Under the pieces are notes generated by a model. The model was not told the origin of the DNA. It searched no databases and saw only the letters and a list, made by a program, of their open reading frames with translations. A stretch of 12,090 nt of DNA, taken from NCBI RefSeq assembly GCF_937880195.1, contig NZ_CALFLA010000038.1, positions 1 through 12,090 on the forward strand, read 5' to 3'. The position numbers and the translations under genes are program-made. The number at the start of each line of letters is the position of its first letter. Positions within the stretch are counted from its first letter, which is position 1. Of the stretch, positions 1 through 7,489 are shown in pieces. This stretch comes from an uncultured Blautia sp. (GTDB taxonomy: Bacteria > Bacillota > Clostridia > Lachnospirales > Lachnospiraceae).

Positions 1-2
1 GT

Positions 3-596
3 TTGATGCAGGAAGTTGTAAAAGAATCAGAAGAAAATATTTTAAATAAAGTGGACGAAAGAATCTCTGCATCAGAAGAGAGCATTTTAAGCAAAGTAGA
101 TGAAAGAGTCTCTGCGTCAGAAGAGAGTATCTTAAGTAAAGTAGATGAAAGAATCTCTGCATCAGAACGGAAAATGGACGAAAAAATCTCTGCATCTGAA
201 CAGAGTATTTTAAGTAAAGTGGATGAAAGAATCTCTGCATCAGAACGGAAAGTGGACGAAAAAATCTCTGCATCTGAACAGAGTATTTTAAGTAAAGTGG
301 ATGAAAGAATTTCTGCATCAGAGCAAAAAATGGACGAGAAAATCTCTGCATCTGAACATACTGTTTTAAGCAAAATGGATGAAAGAATTTCTGCATCAGA
401 AAACCTTGTTCTTAATGAACTGGACAGAGTGCAGACCCATCTGGAAAAAGAAGTGGATGAGGTTCGGGAAAATCTGGATGAAATGAAACAGTTCTATAGA
501 ATAAATAAATTGGAATCGGACAACACAACGCTGCTTTTACAGATGTATAATAATATGCAAAAAGAGATTGAGGAGATTAAAACAAAAATAGCATAA
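3..596 (+). CDS. Repetitive coiled-coil protein of unknown function (possibly 5' partial)
   Basis: I do not recognise a named family. The frame is open from the left edge (TTG at 3, first ATG at 6), no ribosome binding site is visible, and the true start may lie upstream. Up to 197 residues are seen, very rich in Glu, Lys and Ser, with no Cys and no membrane segment or signal peptide. Residues 11-133 are nine units ending in SASE, seven of 15 residues (ESILSKVDERISASE type) and two shorter forms counted as three of 11 (RKMDEKISASE type) in the order 15,15,15,11,15,11,15,11,15. Such hendecad/pentadecad spacing is typical of right-handed or nearly straight coiled coils rather than ordinary heptads. 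Residues 134-197 look like a more conventional, less repetitive helix with Leu/Val/Ile spacing. The likely role is structural or oligomerising, in the cytoplasm. A terminator follows, so it is not co-transcribed with tepA. The frame is certain; the function is unknown. Confidence 0.7.
   Translation: MMQEVVKESEENILNKVDERISASEESILSKVDERVSASEESILSKVDERISASERKMDEKISASEQSILSKVDERISASERKVDEKISASEQSILSKVDERISASEQKMDEKISASEHTVLSKMDERISASENLVLNELDRVQTHLEKEVDEVRENLDEMKQFYRINKLESDNTTLLLQMYNNMQKEIEEIKTKIA
33..401 (+). repeat. In-frame tandem repeat, 45-bp and 33-bp units (78-bp compound period)
   Basis: Units at 33-77, 78-122, 123-167 (45 bp), 168-200 (33 bp), 201-245 (45), 246-278 (33), 279-323 (45), 324-356 (33) and 357-401 (45). 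The compound 78-bp copies at 201-278 and 279-356 are almost identical, so recent duplication or gene conversion is likely. All units are multiples of three, so copy-number change would lengthen or shorten the coiled coil without breaking the frame. Confidence 0.9.
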
Positions 597-613
597 ACGA
601 TAAATCGCCGAAA

Positions 614-657
614 GAGTGTAAAGCCTGTTGAATTATAAAGGCTCTGCACTCCTTTTT
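614..657 (+). terminator. Rho-independent terminator after the coiled-coil gene
   Basis: GAGTG (614-618) pairs with CACTC (647-651) and AAGCCT (621-626) with AGGCT plus a neighbouring base (639-643), with a 3-nt internal mismatch between the two helices and a loop of about 12 nt. The run CTTTTT (652-657) follows. This separates the coiled-coil gene from tepA. Confidence 0.7.
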
Positions 658-807
658 ATAGTATTATTTTTATATGCAGATCTATCCTGTCTGGTTTTGA
701 TCCAAATGAAGTGATCGGGGAATATATTATGTTATATGGAGATGGAAAGAATAAAAAATACATTTTTTCACATAATACCTTCATGAATTTTTTATGGAGG
801 TATTTTT

Positions 808-1566
808 ATGTCCGAATGGAAAGAAAATGAAAAAGACCGCGACCCGGAAACAGAAAACGAGGAGTTGGAAAATCAGGAGAAAAAGAATGAGCAGATCCGG
901 GAAATGGGGCAGGTAACACTTGAAAAGAACTCTCGAAAACATAGAGTGGAGCTTCTTACCATCATAGGAGAGGTGGAAGGCCACGAATCCGCCCCTTCCC
1001 AAAGTAAAACCACAAAATATGAACACGTTCTCCCAAAACTTGCCCTGGTGGAAGACGACGAGGAGATAGAAGGGCTTCTGATTCTTTTAAATACGGTTGG
1101 AGGCGATGTGGAGGCAGGTCTTGCTATTGCTGAGATGATCGCCTCATTAAGTATTCCCACTGTTTCACTGGTTCTTGGCGGGGGACATTCCATCGGAGTT
1201 CCCATGGCAGTATCCGCTGATTATTCCTTTGTAGTTCCAAGCGCAACTATGGTGATCCATCCGGTTCGCTCCAGCGGAATGTTTATCGGTGTTGCCCAGA
1301 CTTACCGCAACATGGAAAAAATCCAGGACAGAATCACAGGATTTATTTCCAGTCATTCTCATATGTCCCAGAAACGTCTGGAGGAATTGATGCTGGACAC
1401 TACGCAGCTGGTAAAAGACGTAGGCACTATGCTGGAGGGAAAAGAGGCTGTTGAGGAAGGACTTATAGATCAGGTGGGAGGCATAAGGGAAGCGCTTGCC
1501 AAGCTTTATGAGCTGATTGATGCTCAGAAAGAACTGGAGAAAATGACAGTCCCGTTGAAAAAATAG
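808..1566 (+). CDS. tepA: ClpP-class serine protease, TepA/YmfB-like
   Basis: A 252-residue protein of the crotonase-fold ClpP superfamily. The first ~45 residues are a charged, Glu/Lys-rich tail; the protease domain is roughly residues 47-235. The nucleophile is most likely Ser128 in GGGHSIGVPMA, the histidine His151 in MVIHPV, and the aspartate Asp204 in VKDVGTML, followed by the typical EAVEEGLID. The oxyanion/strand motif NTVGGDVEAGLAIAEMI (95-111) matches ClpP. The GLIDQVGGIREALAKLYELI ending is characteristic of TepA (YmfB of Bacillus) rather than housekeeping ClpP. Proteins of this group are proposed to degrade short peptides or to help export; the substrate is not known. No signal peptide is visible. 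The start is ATG with GGAGG at 796-800, 7 nt upstream. In Bacillus the homologue lies next to spoIIIE; here about 7 kb of other genes separates the two. Confidence 0.88.
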   Translation: MSEWKENEKDRDPETENEELENQEKKNEQIREMGQVTLEKNSRKHRVELLTIIGEVEGHESAPSQSKTTKYEHVLPKLALVEDDEEIEGLLILLNTVGGDVEAGLAIAEMIASLSIPTVSLVLGGGHSIGVPMAVSADYSFVVPSATMVIHPVRSSGMFIGVAQTYRNMEKIQDRITGFISSHSHMSQKRLEELMLDTTQLVKDVGTMLEGKEAVEEGLIDQVGGIREALAKLYELIDAQKELEKMTVPLKK

Positions 1567-1608
1567 TCAGTATTTTAACAATTTATGAAAAATCATGTAG
1601 TTTTTTCT

Positions 1609-1636
1609 TTGATTGTCTCTTCTTTTGTGATATAAT
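1609..1636 (+). promoter_or_regulatory. Sigma-A promoter of the redox operon, extended -10
   Basis: TTGATT (1609-1614), 16-nt spacer, TATAAT (1631-1636) with the extended element TG at 1628-1629. The start of transcription is expected near 1643, giving a leader of about 40 nt ending in GGAGGG (1671-1676) before the ATG at 1685. A perfect -10 and a strong ribosome binding site fit high expression. No obvious operator is visible. Confidence 0.8.
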
Positions 1637-1684
1637 ACCATAGAATGAGCAGTTTATTATATTTTATATAGGAGGGACAATCAT

Positions 1685-2197
1685 ATGAGCAATACGTGTG
1701 GATGTCAGAACAGTGACAATGGGTCCTTTGCTGAACTGGCTCCGGTGCTTGAGAAATACGCAAAGGTACCGGGAAGTCTGATCACGATTCTTCAGCAGAC
1801 TCAGGATATCTACGGATATCTTTCCATGGATGCCATCAACTACATCGCAGAGAGAACCGGAATCATGCCGGCCAAGATCTATGGTGTGGCAACGTTCTAT
1901 GCACAGTTCCGCTTACAGCCTATCGGCAAATACCTGATCATGCTCTGCAAAGGTACAGCCTGTCATGTAAACGGTTCTGACATGATCGAGGAGGCTGTCT
2001 GTGAACACCTTGGCATTAAAGACGGAGAAACAACAGAGGACGGTTTGTTTACACTGAATAACGTAGCTTGTCTGGGATGCTGTTCTCTGGCGCCTGTTAT
2101 GATGGTAAAATCAGCAGACGGTGAGGAAACCTACGGAAATCTGACAAAATCTTCTGTTAAGAAGATTCTTGATGATTATAAAGCTAAGAACGCATAG
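1685..2197 (+). CDS. nuoE: NuoE/HydC-like [2Fe-2S] NADH-dehydrogenase subunit
   Basis: A 170-residue thioredoxin-like ferredoxin equivalent to the 24-kDa complex I subunit and to HydC/HndA of soluble hydrogenases. The N-terminal helical part (about 15-75) has the family signature YGYLS...IAERTG...YGVATFYAQF. The cluster ligands are visible as Cys88-x4-Cys93 (CKGTAC) and Cys129-x3-Cys133 (CLGCC). The protein should carry one [2Fe-2S] cluster and dock on the NuoF-like partner encoded 11 nt downstream. Length is normal for the soluble form. Two extra Cys sit at positions 5 and 7 of the short N-terminus; their role is unknown. The ATG start is preceded by GGAGGG. It is the first gene of the operon: the stop TAG overlaps the AGGAGG of the next gene, so translation is probably coupled. 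The nuoE symbol denotes homology; this is not a membrane complex I, because no membrane subunits are present here. Confidence 0.93.
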   Translation: MSNTCGCQNSDNGSFAELAPVLEKYAKVPGSLITILQQTQDIYGYLSMDAINYIAERTGIMPAKIYGVATFYAQFRLQPIGKYLIMLCKGTACHVNGSDMIEEAVCEHLGIKDGETTEDGLFTLNNVACLGCCSLAPVMMVKSADGEETYGNLTKSSVKKILDDYKAKNA

Positions 2198-2208
2198 GAG
2201 GCAGAAAT

Positions 2209-3963
2209 ATGAAGGTTGTTGTAGGACAGGGAAGCTGTGGTATTGCTACCGGAGCGAAGAAGACCTCTGATGAGTTTCAGCGCATCACAGCAGAAAAAAA
2301 CCTTAACAATGTGGTGATCGACAAGACAGGATGTATCGGTACCTGTTATCTGGAGCCTATCGTTGACGTATATAATGACGAAGGCGATCTTGAAGCACGA
2401 TATGTAAAATGTACTACAGATAAAGTAGAAAGAATCGTAGAAGAACATCTGATGGGCGGTAAACCAGTAGAGGAGTTCATGATCCCGGCTGAGGATGAGG
2501 CATTTCTTTCCCAGCAGCAGAGAATCGTTCTTCGTAACTGCGGACAGATCAATCCTGAGAAGATTGAAGAATATATCGCAACAGGCGGTTATGAAGCTGC
2601 AAGAAAAGTGATCACATCCATGACACCGGATCAGGTAATTGAGGAAATTAAGATTTCCGGTCTGAGAGGACGCGGCGGCGCTGGATTCCCTACTTGGTTT
2701 AAGTGGAATGCGATCAAGTCCAATAAGGGCGCTCAGAAATACATGGTATGTAATGCGGACGAAGGAGATCCGGGTGCATTCATGGACCGTTCCGTACTGG
2801 AGGGTGATCCTCACTCTCTTCTGGAAGGTATGATCATCGGCGGTTTTGCCGCAGGCGCTACAGAAGGTGTTATCTACTGCCGTGCTGAGTATCCGCTTGC
2901 AATCGCTCGTCTGGAAATTGCTATGGCACAGGCAAGAGAAAAAGGATATCTGGGCAAAAATCTTTTTGGAACAGATTTTAATTTTGATATCCGCATCAAA
3001 GCTGGCGCAGGCGCATTTGTCTGCGGTGAAGAGACAGCTCTTATCGCTTCTCTTGAAGGCGAGAGAGGAATGCCTCGTCTGAAACCTCCGTTCCCGGCAG
3101 CAAAAGGTTACTGGAAGCTTCCGACAAATATCAATAACGTAGAAACTTATGCAAACGTTGCATGGATCATTGCAAACGGCGGACAGGCATTTGCTGACAG
3201 AGGAGCAGAGAAGTCCAAAGGCTCTAAGGTATTTGCTCTTGCCGGCAAGATCAAGAAGGGCGGTCTTGTAGAAGTTCCTATGGGAATGACTCTGAAAGAA
3301 GTTATCTATAATATTGGCGGCGGAATCAAAAACGACAAAGAATTTAAGGCTGTTCAGATGGGCGGACCTTCCGGCGGATGTATTCCTGCAGAGCTTATCG
3401 ACACACCTGTTACATATGAAGATATTAATAAAACAGGCGCTATTGTTGGCTCCGGCGGTATGATCGTTATGGATGAAGATACCTGTATGGTAGATATGGC
3501 TCGTTTCTTCCTTGACTTTACAAAGAAGGAATCCTGCGGTAAATGTAACTACTGCCGTATCGGTACTAAGAGAATGCTGGAGATTCTTGAAAGAATCACC
3601 AAGGGCGAAGGCCGCGACGGAGATATTGAACTCCTTGAAGAGCTGGCAGCAAAGATCAAAGACGGCGCAATGTGCGGACTTGGACAGACTGCTCCAAACC
3701 CGGTACTGACCACTTTGAAATACTTCCGCAATGAATATGAGGATCATATTTACAATCATAAATGTACTGCAAAATCCTGTAAGGCTCTTATTCACTACGA
3801 GATCACAGAAGACTGCAAGGGCTGTACAGCCTGTGCAAGACACTGCCCGGTAGGAGCGATCAGCGGCGAGAAGAAACAGCAGCATAAGATCGATCCTTCT
3901 GTCTGCATTAAGTGCGGCAAGTGTGAAGAATCCTGTAAATTTGGTGCAGTAAAGAGAGTTTGA
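2209..3963 (+). CDS. nuoF: NuoF/HydB-like NADH-binding flavoprotein with C-terminal 2x[4Fe-4S] ferredoxin
   Basis: 584 residues, the long soluble form seen in HydB, HndC and NAD-dependent formate dehydrogenases. Domains in order: thioredoxin-like [2Fe-2S] domain (about 1-90; Cys10, Cys42, Cys46); FMN/NADH domain with GRGGAGFPTWFKW (154-166), NADEGDPGAFMDR (182-194) and the GAGAFVCGEETAL segment (266-278); SLBB-like region (about 350-430); [4Fe-4S] domain with Cys443, Cys446, Cys449 and Cys489; hinge with His517, Cys519, Cys524, resembling the zinc-binding bridge described for HydB; and a bacterial ferredoxin with ligands Cys536/539/542/546 and Cys566/569/572/576. It should oxidise or reduce NAD(H) at FMN and pass electrons on through its clusters. 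In HydABC-type enzymes this subunit carries the bifurcating flavin, but whether it bifurcates here is inference. ATG start with GGAGG at 2197-2201. The next gene is in the same frame, separated by TGA TAG. Confidence 0.93.
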   Translation: MKVVVGQGSCGIATGAKKTSDEFQRITAEKNLNNVVIDKTGCIGTCYLEPIVDVYNDEGDLEARYVKCTTDKVERIVEEHLMGGKPVEEFMIPAEDEAFLSQQQRIVLRNCGQINPEKIEEYIATGGYEAARKVITSMTPDQVIEEIKISGLRGRGGAGFPTWFKWNAIKSNKGAQKYMVCNADEGDPGAFMDRSVLEGDPHSLLEGMIIGGFAAGATEGVIYCRAEYPLAIARLEIAMAQAREKGYLGKNLFGTDFNFDIRIKAGAGAFVCGEETALIASLEGERGMPRLKPPFPAAKGYWKLPTNINNVETYANVAWIIANGGQAFADRGAEKSKGSKVFALAGKIKKGGLVEVPMGMTLKEVIYNIGGGIKNDKEFKAVQMGGPSGGCIPAELIDTPVTYEDINKTGAIVGSGGMIVMDEDTCMVDMARFFLDFTKKESCGKCNYCRIGTKRMLEILERITKGEGRDGDIELLEELAAKIKDGAMCGLGQTAPNPVLTTLKYFRNEYEDHIYNHKCTAKSCKALIHYEITEDCKGCTACARHCPVGAISGEKKQQHKIDPSVCIKCGKCEESCKFGAVKRV

Positions 3964-3978
3964 TAGGAGGTATAGACT

Positions 3979-6900
3979 GTGAATAAATACAGATTGAATA
4001 TCGACGGAAAAGAGGTCTACGGACTTCCCGGACAGACCATTCTTGACGTCTGCAAAGAGAACGATATTTTTATCCCGACTCTTTGCTATGATGAAAGAAC
4101 AGAAATTTACGGCGCATGCGGTCTTTGTATGGTAGAGATGGAAGGCAATCCTAAACTTTGGAAAGCCTGTGCAACAGAAATTGCACCGGATATGATCATC
4201 CATACAAATACACCTCGTGTAATTGAATCCAGAAGAACAAACCTGGAACTTCTTCTTTCCAACCATAAAGGAGACTGCCGTCCGCCATGTATGCTTGCAT
4301 GTCCTGCTGGAACAGACTGTCAGGGATATGTAGGTCTGATCGCCAACGGCCAGTATGAAGAAGCAATCAAACTGATCAGAGAAAACATTCCGCTTCCGGG
4401 TGCGATCGGACGTGTCTGTCCTCATCCCTGTGAGACAGCTTGCCGCCGTGGCATGGTAGATGAGCCTATCGCTATTGCAAATCTTAAGAGATTTGCAGCA
4501 GATACCGATGAGTTCGGCGAAGATCCTTTCGTTCCAGAGTGCGAACCGGATACAGGTAAGAATGTTGCTATCATCGGCGGCGGTCCTTACGGTATTTCCA
4601 TGGCATACTTCCTTCGCCAGTTAGGACACGATATTACCATTTATGAGGCAATGCCAAAGCTTGGCGGTATGCTTCGCTATGGTATTCCTGAATATCGTCT
4701 TCCAAAAGAAGTTCTGGATGAAGAAATTGCTGTTCTGGAAAAAATGGGCGTGACTATGGTCACAAACACCAAAATCGGCGAGGACATTTCCTTTGAAACA
4801 ATCCGTAGAGATTATGATGCTGTCTGCGTAGGTATTGGCGCATGGGTATCTACAGGGGTTCGCTGCAAAGGCGAAGATGCAGAAGGCGTAATCGGCGGTA
4901 TTGATTTCCTTCGCAAAGTGGTTCGTAACGAGGATATCGACCTTGGAAAGAACGTTGCCATTGTGGGCGGCGGAAATACAGCTATGGATGCCTGCCGTAC
5001 TGCAGTACGTCTTGGAGCTGACAAGGTTTATAATATTTACAGAAGAACAAAAGACGAAATGCCTGCTGATATGATCGAGATCGAGGAAGCAGAGGAAGAG
5101 GGAGTAATCTTCCTGAACCTTACCAATCCTCTGGAGATCATTTCCGACGAAAATGGTCATTGCCGTCAGATGGTTCTTCAGGTTATGGAGCTTGGTGAGC
5201 CGGATGCTTCTGGACGTCGCGCTCCGGTTCCGGTAGAAGGCAAGACAGAGACAATTGATGTTGATACTGTTATTCTTGCAATCGGCCAGAGAGTAAACGC
5301 TGAGGGAATGAACGGCGTTGAGCTTACCAGAAAGGGCGGTCTTGTATACGATAAAGATACATACATGACAGCGCTTCCAGGCGTGTTTGCAGGCGGTGAC
5401 TGCGGTAACGACAAGATCTCCATTGCAGTTGAGTCTATCGGCGATGCAAAGAAGAGCTATCTTATTGTAGACGCTTATCTTCGCGGCGAAGAGATCAAAT
5501 ATGAACCAAATTACTATGTAACAAAGAAGGACGTAACTCCGGCTTCCTTTGAAGACCGTGAAAGAATGTGCCGTCCGACTATGGAACAGCTGAATGCAGA
5601 AGAAAGAAAAGATAACTTTACAGAAGTTGTATTCGGATATGACGAGGAGCAGGCAGTAGAGGAAGCTCACCGTTGTCTGGAGTGCGGATGTAAAGACTAC
5701 TTCGAATGTAAGCTGATCTCCTATGCAAATATGTATGATGTAAAACCGCACCGTCTGGCCGGAGACATCAATGAAGTGGAGTTCCATGACGAGCATCCGT
5801 TTATTCTGAGAGATCCGAACAAATGTATCCTTTGCGGACTTTGCGTACGTGCCTGTGACGAGGTTATGGGCGTAGGCGCTCTTGGCCTTGTAAAACGTGG
5901 ATTTGATACTGTTGTTATGCCGGCTCTTGAACAGCCTCTTACTGAGACAGAATGTATTTCCTGCGGTCAGTGCGTAAGCGTATGTCCTACAGGAGCTCTT
6001 CAGGAAAACCTTACTCTTGAAAAATCCGTTCCTCTTGATACAGAGGTGACAGATACTACCTGCGCTTACTGTTCTGTTGGATGCTCTATGCATCTGGAAA
6101 CATACGGCGATATGCTTGTAAAAGCAACTCCAGACAGAGAGGGCGCTGTGAATAAGGGACTTCTCTGCGGAAGAGGCAAATTTGGTTTTGACTGCTCTGT
6201 AATGGAAGGCAAGCTCCTTGAGCCTATGGCAAGAAAAGAGGGCGAGCTTACAGAAGTAGATTATCATGAGGCATTTGTCCTTACTGCTAAGAAAGCAGAA
6301 TCTCTTGCAGCAAAATACGGCAGAGATGCAGTTGCAGTTGCAATCTCTGACAGATATACCAACGAGGAAGCATATGTGATCAAGAAGCTTGCTGATTCCA
6401 TCGGCGCTAAGACACTTTGCTTCAACAACAGAGAAAACGGTCTTGAGAAAGTTCTGGGCGTAAACGCTACACCGAACACTATCAACGAGCTTCTTTCTGC
6501 TGAGGTGATTCTCTGTGCAGGATTTATTGCAAAAGAGAACCAGGTAATCCGTCTGAAACTGAAACAGGCTGCTAAAAACGGCGCTAAGGTTATCCTTGTA
6601 AATCCAGAAGGATATGCACAGGATCACATGAGCTTTGTATATAAGACAGTAGAAACAGACAACAGCCTTGACTTCTTCAAGGGAGTTGCAAAAGCACTTA
6701 CAGATATGGGCAAAGGCGCTTCTTTGGAAGGCTTTGACGCATTCCAGGCTTCTGTTGCAGGCGCTTCTGTATCTGAAGAGGCAAAAGAAGTTGCTGAGCT
6801 TTATGCAAATGCGAAAAAGGCAATGATCGTATTCCAGCAGAATGTTGTTACAACAGAGGCAGCTGCTCTTCTTGGCGATATTGCTGTTGTTTCCGGTCAT

Positions 6901-7479
6901 ATTGGAAAAGCTCGTGACGGTATCCTGATGCTGAAAGCTAAGAATAATAGCCAGGGTCTGATCGATCTGGGCGTAACTGCCGGTGCAGAAGCAATGGAAG
7001 GCGTAAAAGCCCTTCTTGTATTCGGTGAGGATCCTGATCCGGCTCTTCTGAAAGGTCTTGTATTCCTGATGGTATGCGATACTCATATGACAGAGTCTGC
7101 CAAACTTGCAGATGTTGTAATTCCTGGAACAGGATTTGCATCTACTTACGGTACTTTCACCAATACAGAGCGCAGACTTCAGGTTGTGGAACAGGCTATT
7201 GAAGAGGATGTTGTATTCTCCAACTGGGAGGTTGCAGCAGAACTGGCTCATGTATACGAAGTTGAAATGCCTTTCGATGACGTAGAGGATATCTCTGATG
7301 AAATGAACGATAAACTTCCTGTTTACCGTTATGCAGAAATGGGAGAAATCTACGGCGGAGTTCTTGCATGTAAAGATGCAAAACTTGTAGCAGTTAAAGA
7401 TGCAGCATTTGTTGCGCCGCTTCGTTCTACAGATCATTTGATGAATATGATCGATGCGAGACTGCCCCATGCAAAATAA
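3979..7479 (+). CDS. Fused redox subunit: [2Fe-2S] + GltD/NfnB-like FAD-NAD(P) module + 2x[4Fe-4S] + NuoG-like domain
   Basis: 1166 residues, GTG start with AGGAGG at 3965-3970. Domains: NuoG-type [2Fe-2S] ferredoxin (Cys36, Cys47, Cys50, Cys64); cysteine-rich GltD-type N-cap (Cys100, 104, 108, 114 and Cys147, 151, 155); FAD Rossmann motif GGGPYG (200-205); NAD(P) Rossmann motif GGGNTAMD (330-337) with Arg355-Arg356, which in GltD/NfnB relatives favours NADPH; FAD motif FAGGD (470-474); extra cysteine motif HRCLECGC (564-571) plus Cys577; 2x[4Fe-4S] (Cys616/619/622/626, Cys659/662/665/669); molybdopterin-family [4Fe-4S] (Cys695, 698, 702, 730); then a NuoG/FdhA-like fold (about 740-1090). No catalytic Cys/Sec motif of formate dehydrogenase and no H-cluster is visible. 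I infer that it links the NADH site of the NuoEF-like partners to a second FAD/NAD(P)H site and to ferredoxin. It could instead be annotated as NuoG-like, FdhA-like or glutamate-synthase small chain; each covers only part of it. It is the last gene before a strong terminator. Confidence 0.88.
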   Translation: MNKYRLNIDGKEVYGLPGQTILDVCKENDIFIPTLCYDERTEIYGACGLCMVEMEGNPKLWKACATEIAPDMIIHTNTPRVIESRRTNLELLLSNHKGDCRPPCMLACPAGTDCQGYVGLIANGQYEEAIKLIRENIPLPGAIGRVCPHPCETACRRGMVDEPIAIANLKRFAADTDEFGEDPFVPECEPDTGKNVAIIGGGPYGISMAYFLRQLGHDITIYEAMPKLGGMLRYGIPEYRLPKEVLDEEIAVLEKMGVTMVTNTKIGEDISFETIRRDYDAVCVGIGAWVSTGVRCKGEDAEGVIGGIDFLRKVVRNEDIDLGKNVAIVGGGNTAMDACRTAVRLGADKVYNIYRRTKDEMPADMIEIEEAEEEGVIFLNLTNPLEIISDENGHCRQMVLQVMELGEPDASGRRAPVPVEGKTETIDVDTVILAIGQRVNAEGMNGVELTRKGGLVYDKDTYMTALPGVFAGGDCGNDKISIAVESIGDAKKSYLIVDAYLRGEEIKYEPNYYVTKKDVTPASFEDRERMCRPTMEQLNAEERKDNFTEVVFGYDEEQAVEEAHRCLECGCKDYFECKLISYANMYDVKPHRLAGDINEVEFHDEHPFILRDPNKCILCGLCVRACDEVMGVGALGLVKRGFDTVVMPALEQPLTETECISCGQCVSVCPTGALQENLTLEKSVPLDTEVTDTTCAYCSVGCSMHLETYGDMLVKATPDREGAVNKGLLCGRGKFGFDCSVMEGKLLEPMARKEGELTEVDYHEAFVLTAKKAESLAAKYGRDAVAVAISDRYTNEEAYVIKKLADSIGAKTLCFNNRENGLEKVLGVNATPNTINELLSAEVILCAGFIAKENQVIRLKLKQAAKNGAKVILVNPEGYAQDHMSFVYKTVETDNSLDFFKGVAKALTDMGKGASLEGFDAFQASVAGASVSEEAKEVAELYANAKKAMIVFQQNVVTTEAAALLGDIAVVSGHIGKARDGILMLKAKNNSQGLIDLGVTAGAEAMEGVKALLVFGEDPDPALLKGLVFLMVCDTHMTESAKLADVVIPGTGFASTYGTFTNTERRLQVVEQAIEEDVVFSNWEVAAELAHVYEVEMPFDDVEDISDEMNDKLPVYRYAEMGEIYGGVLACKDAKLVAVKDAAFVAPLRSTDHLMNMIDARLPHAK

Positions 7480-7489
7480 AATTTAATTA

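Noticed and set aside
33..401. CRISPR array or phage tail-fibre repeat
   Set aside because: The repeats are contiguous, in frame and without spacers, and no phage genes are nearby.
697..728. tepA promoter TTGATC...TATATT
   Set aside because: The spacing is 20 nt, outside the normal range, and the -10 is a poor match; a promoter must exist in this gap but I cannot place it.
729..830. 33-codon frame at ATG 729 with GGGGA upstream, overlapping the tepA start
   Set aside because: AT-rich, no recognisable motif, and it ends just inside tepA; could be a leader peptide but nothing beyond a weak ribosome binding site supports it.
1587..1607. Short A/T hairpin after tepA as a terminator
   Set aside because: The stem GAAAAA/TTTTTTC is only A-T pairs apart from one and has a large loop; too weak to call.
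2176..7470. Two very long minus-strand open frames (2176-4425 and 4621-7470)
   Set aside because: They are exactly codon-aligned opposite the NuoF-like and fusion genes and result from the absence of TTA, CTA and TCA codons there. Their products are Cys/Ser/Phe-rich without any recognisable domain and have no ribosome binding sites.
3979..7479. [FeFe]-hydrogenase or active selenocysteine formate dehydrogenase
   Set aside because: No H-cluster cysteine motifs are present in any of the three proteins, no in-frame TGA occurs in the fusion gene, and the catalytic Cys/Sec-His segment is replaced by unrelated residues.
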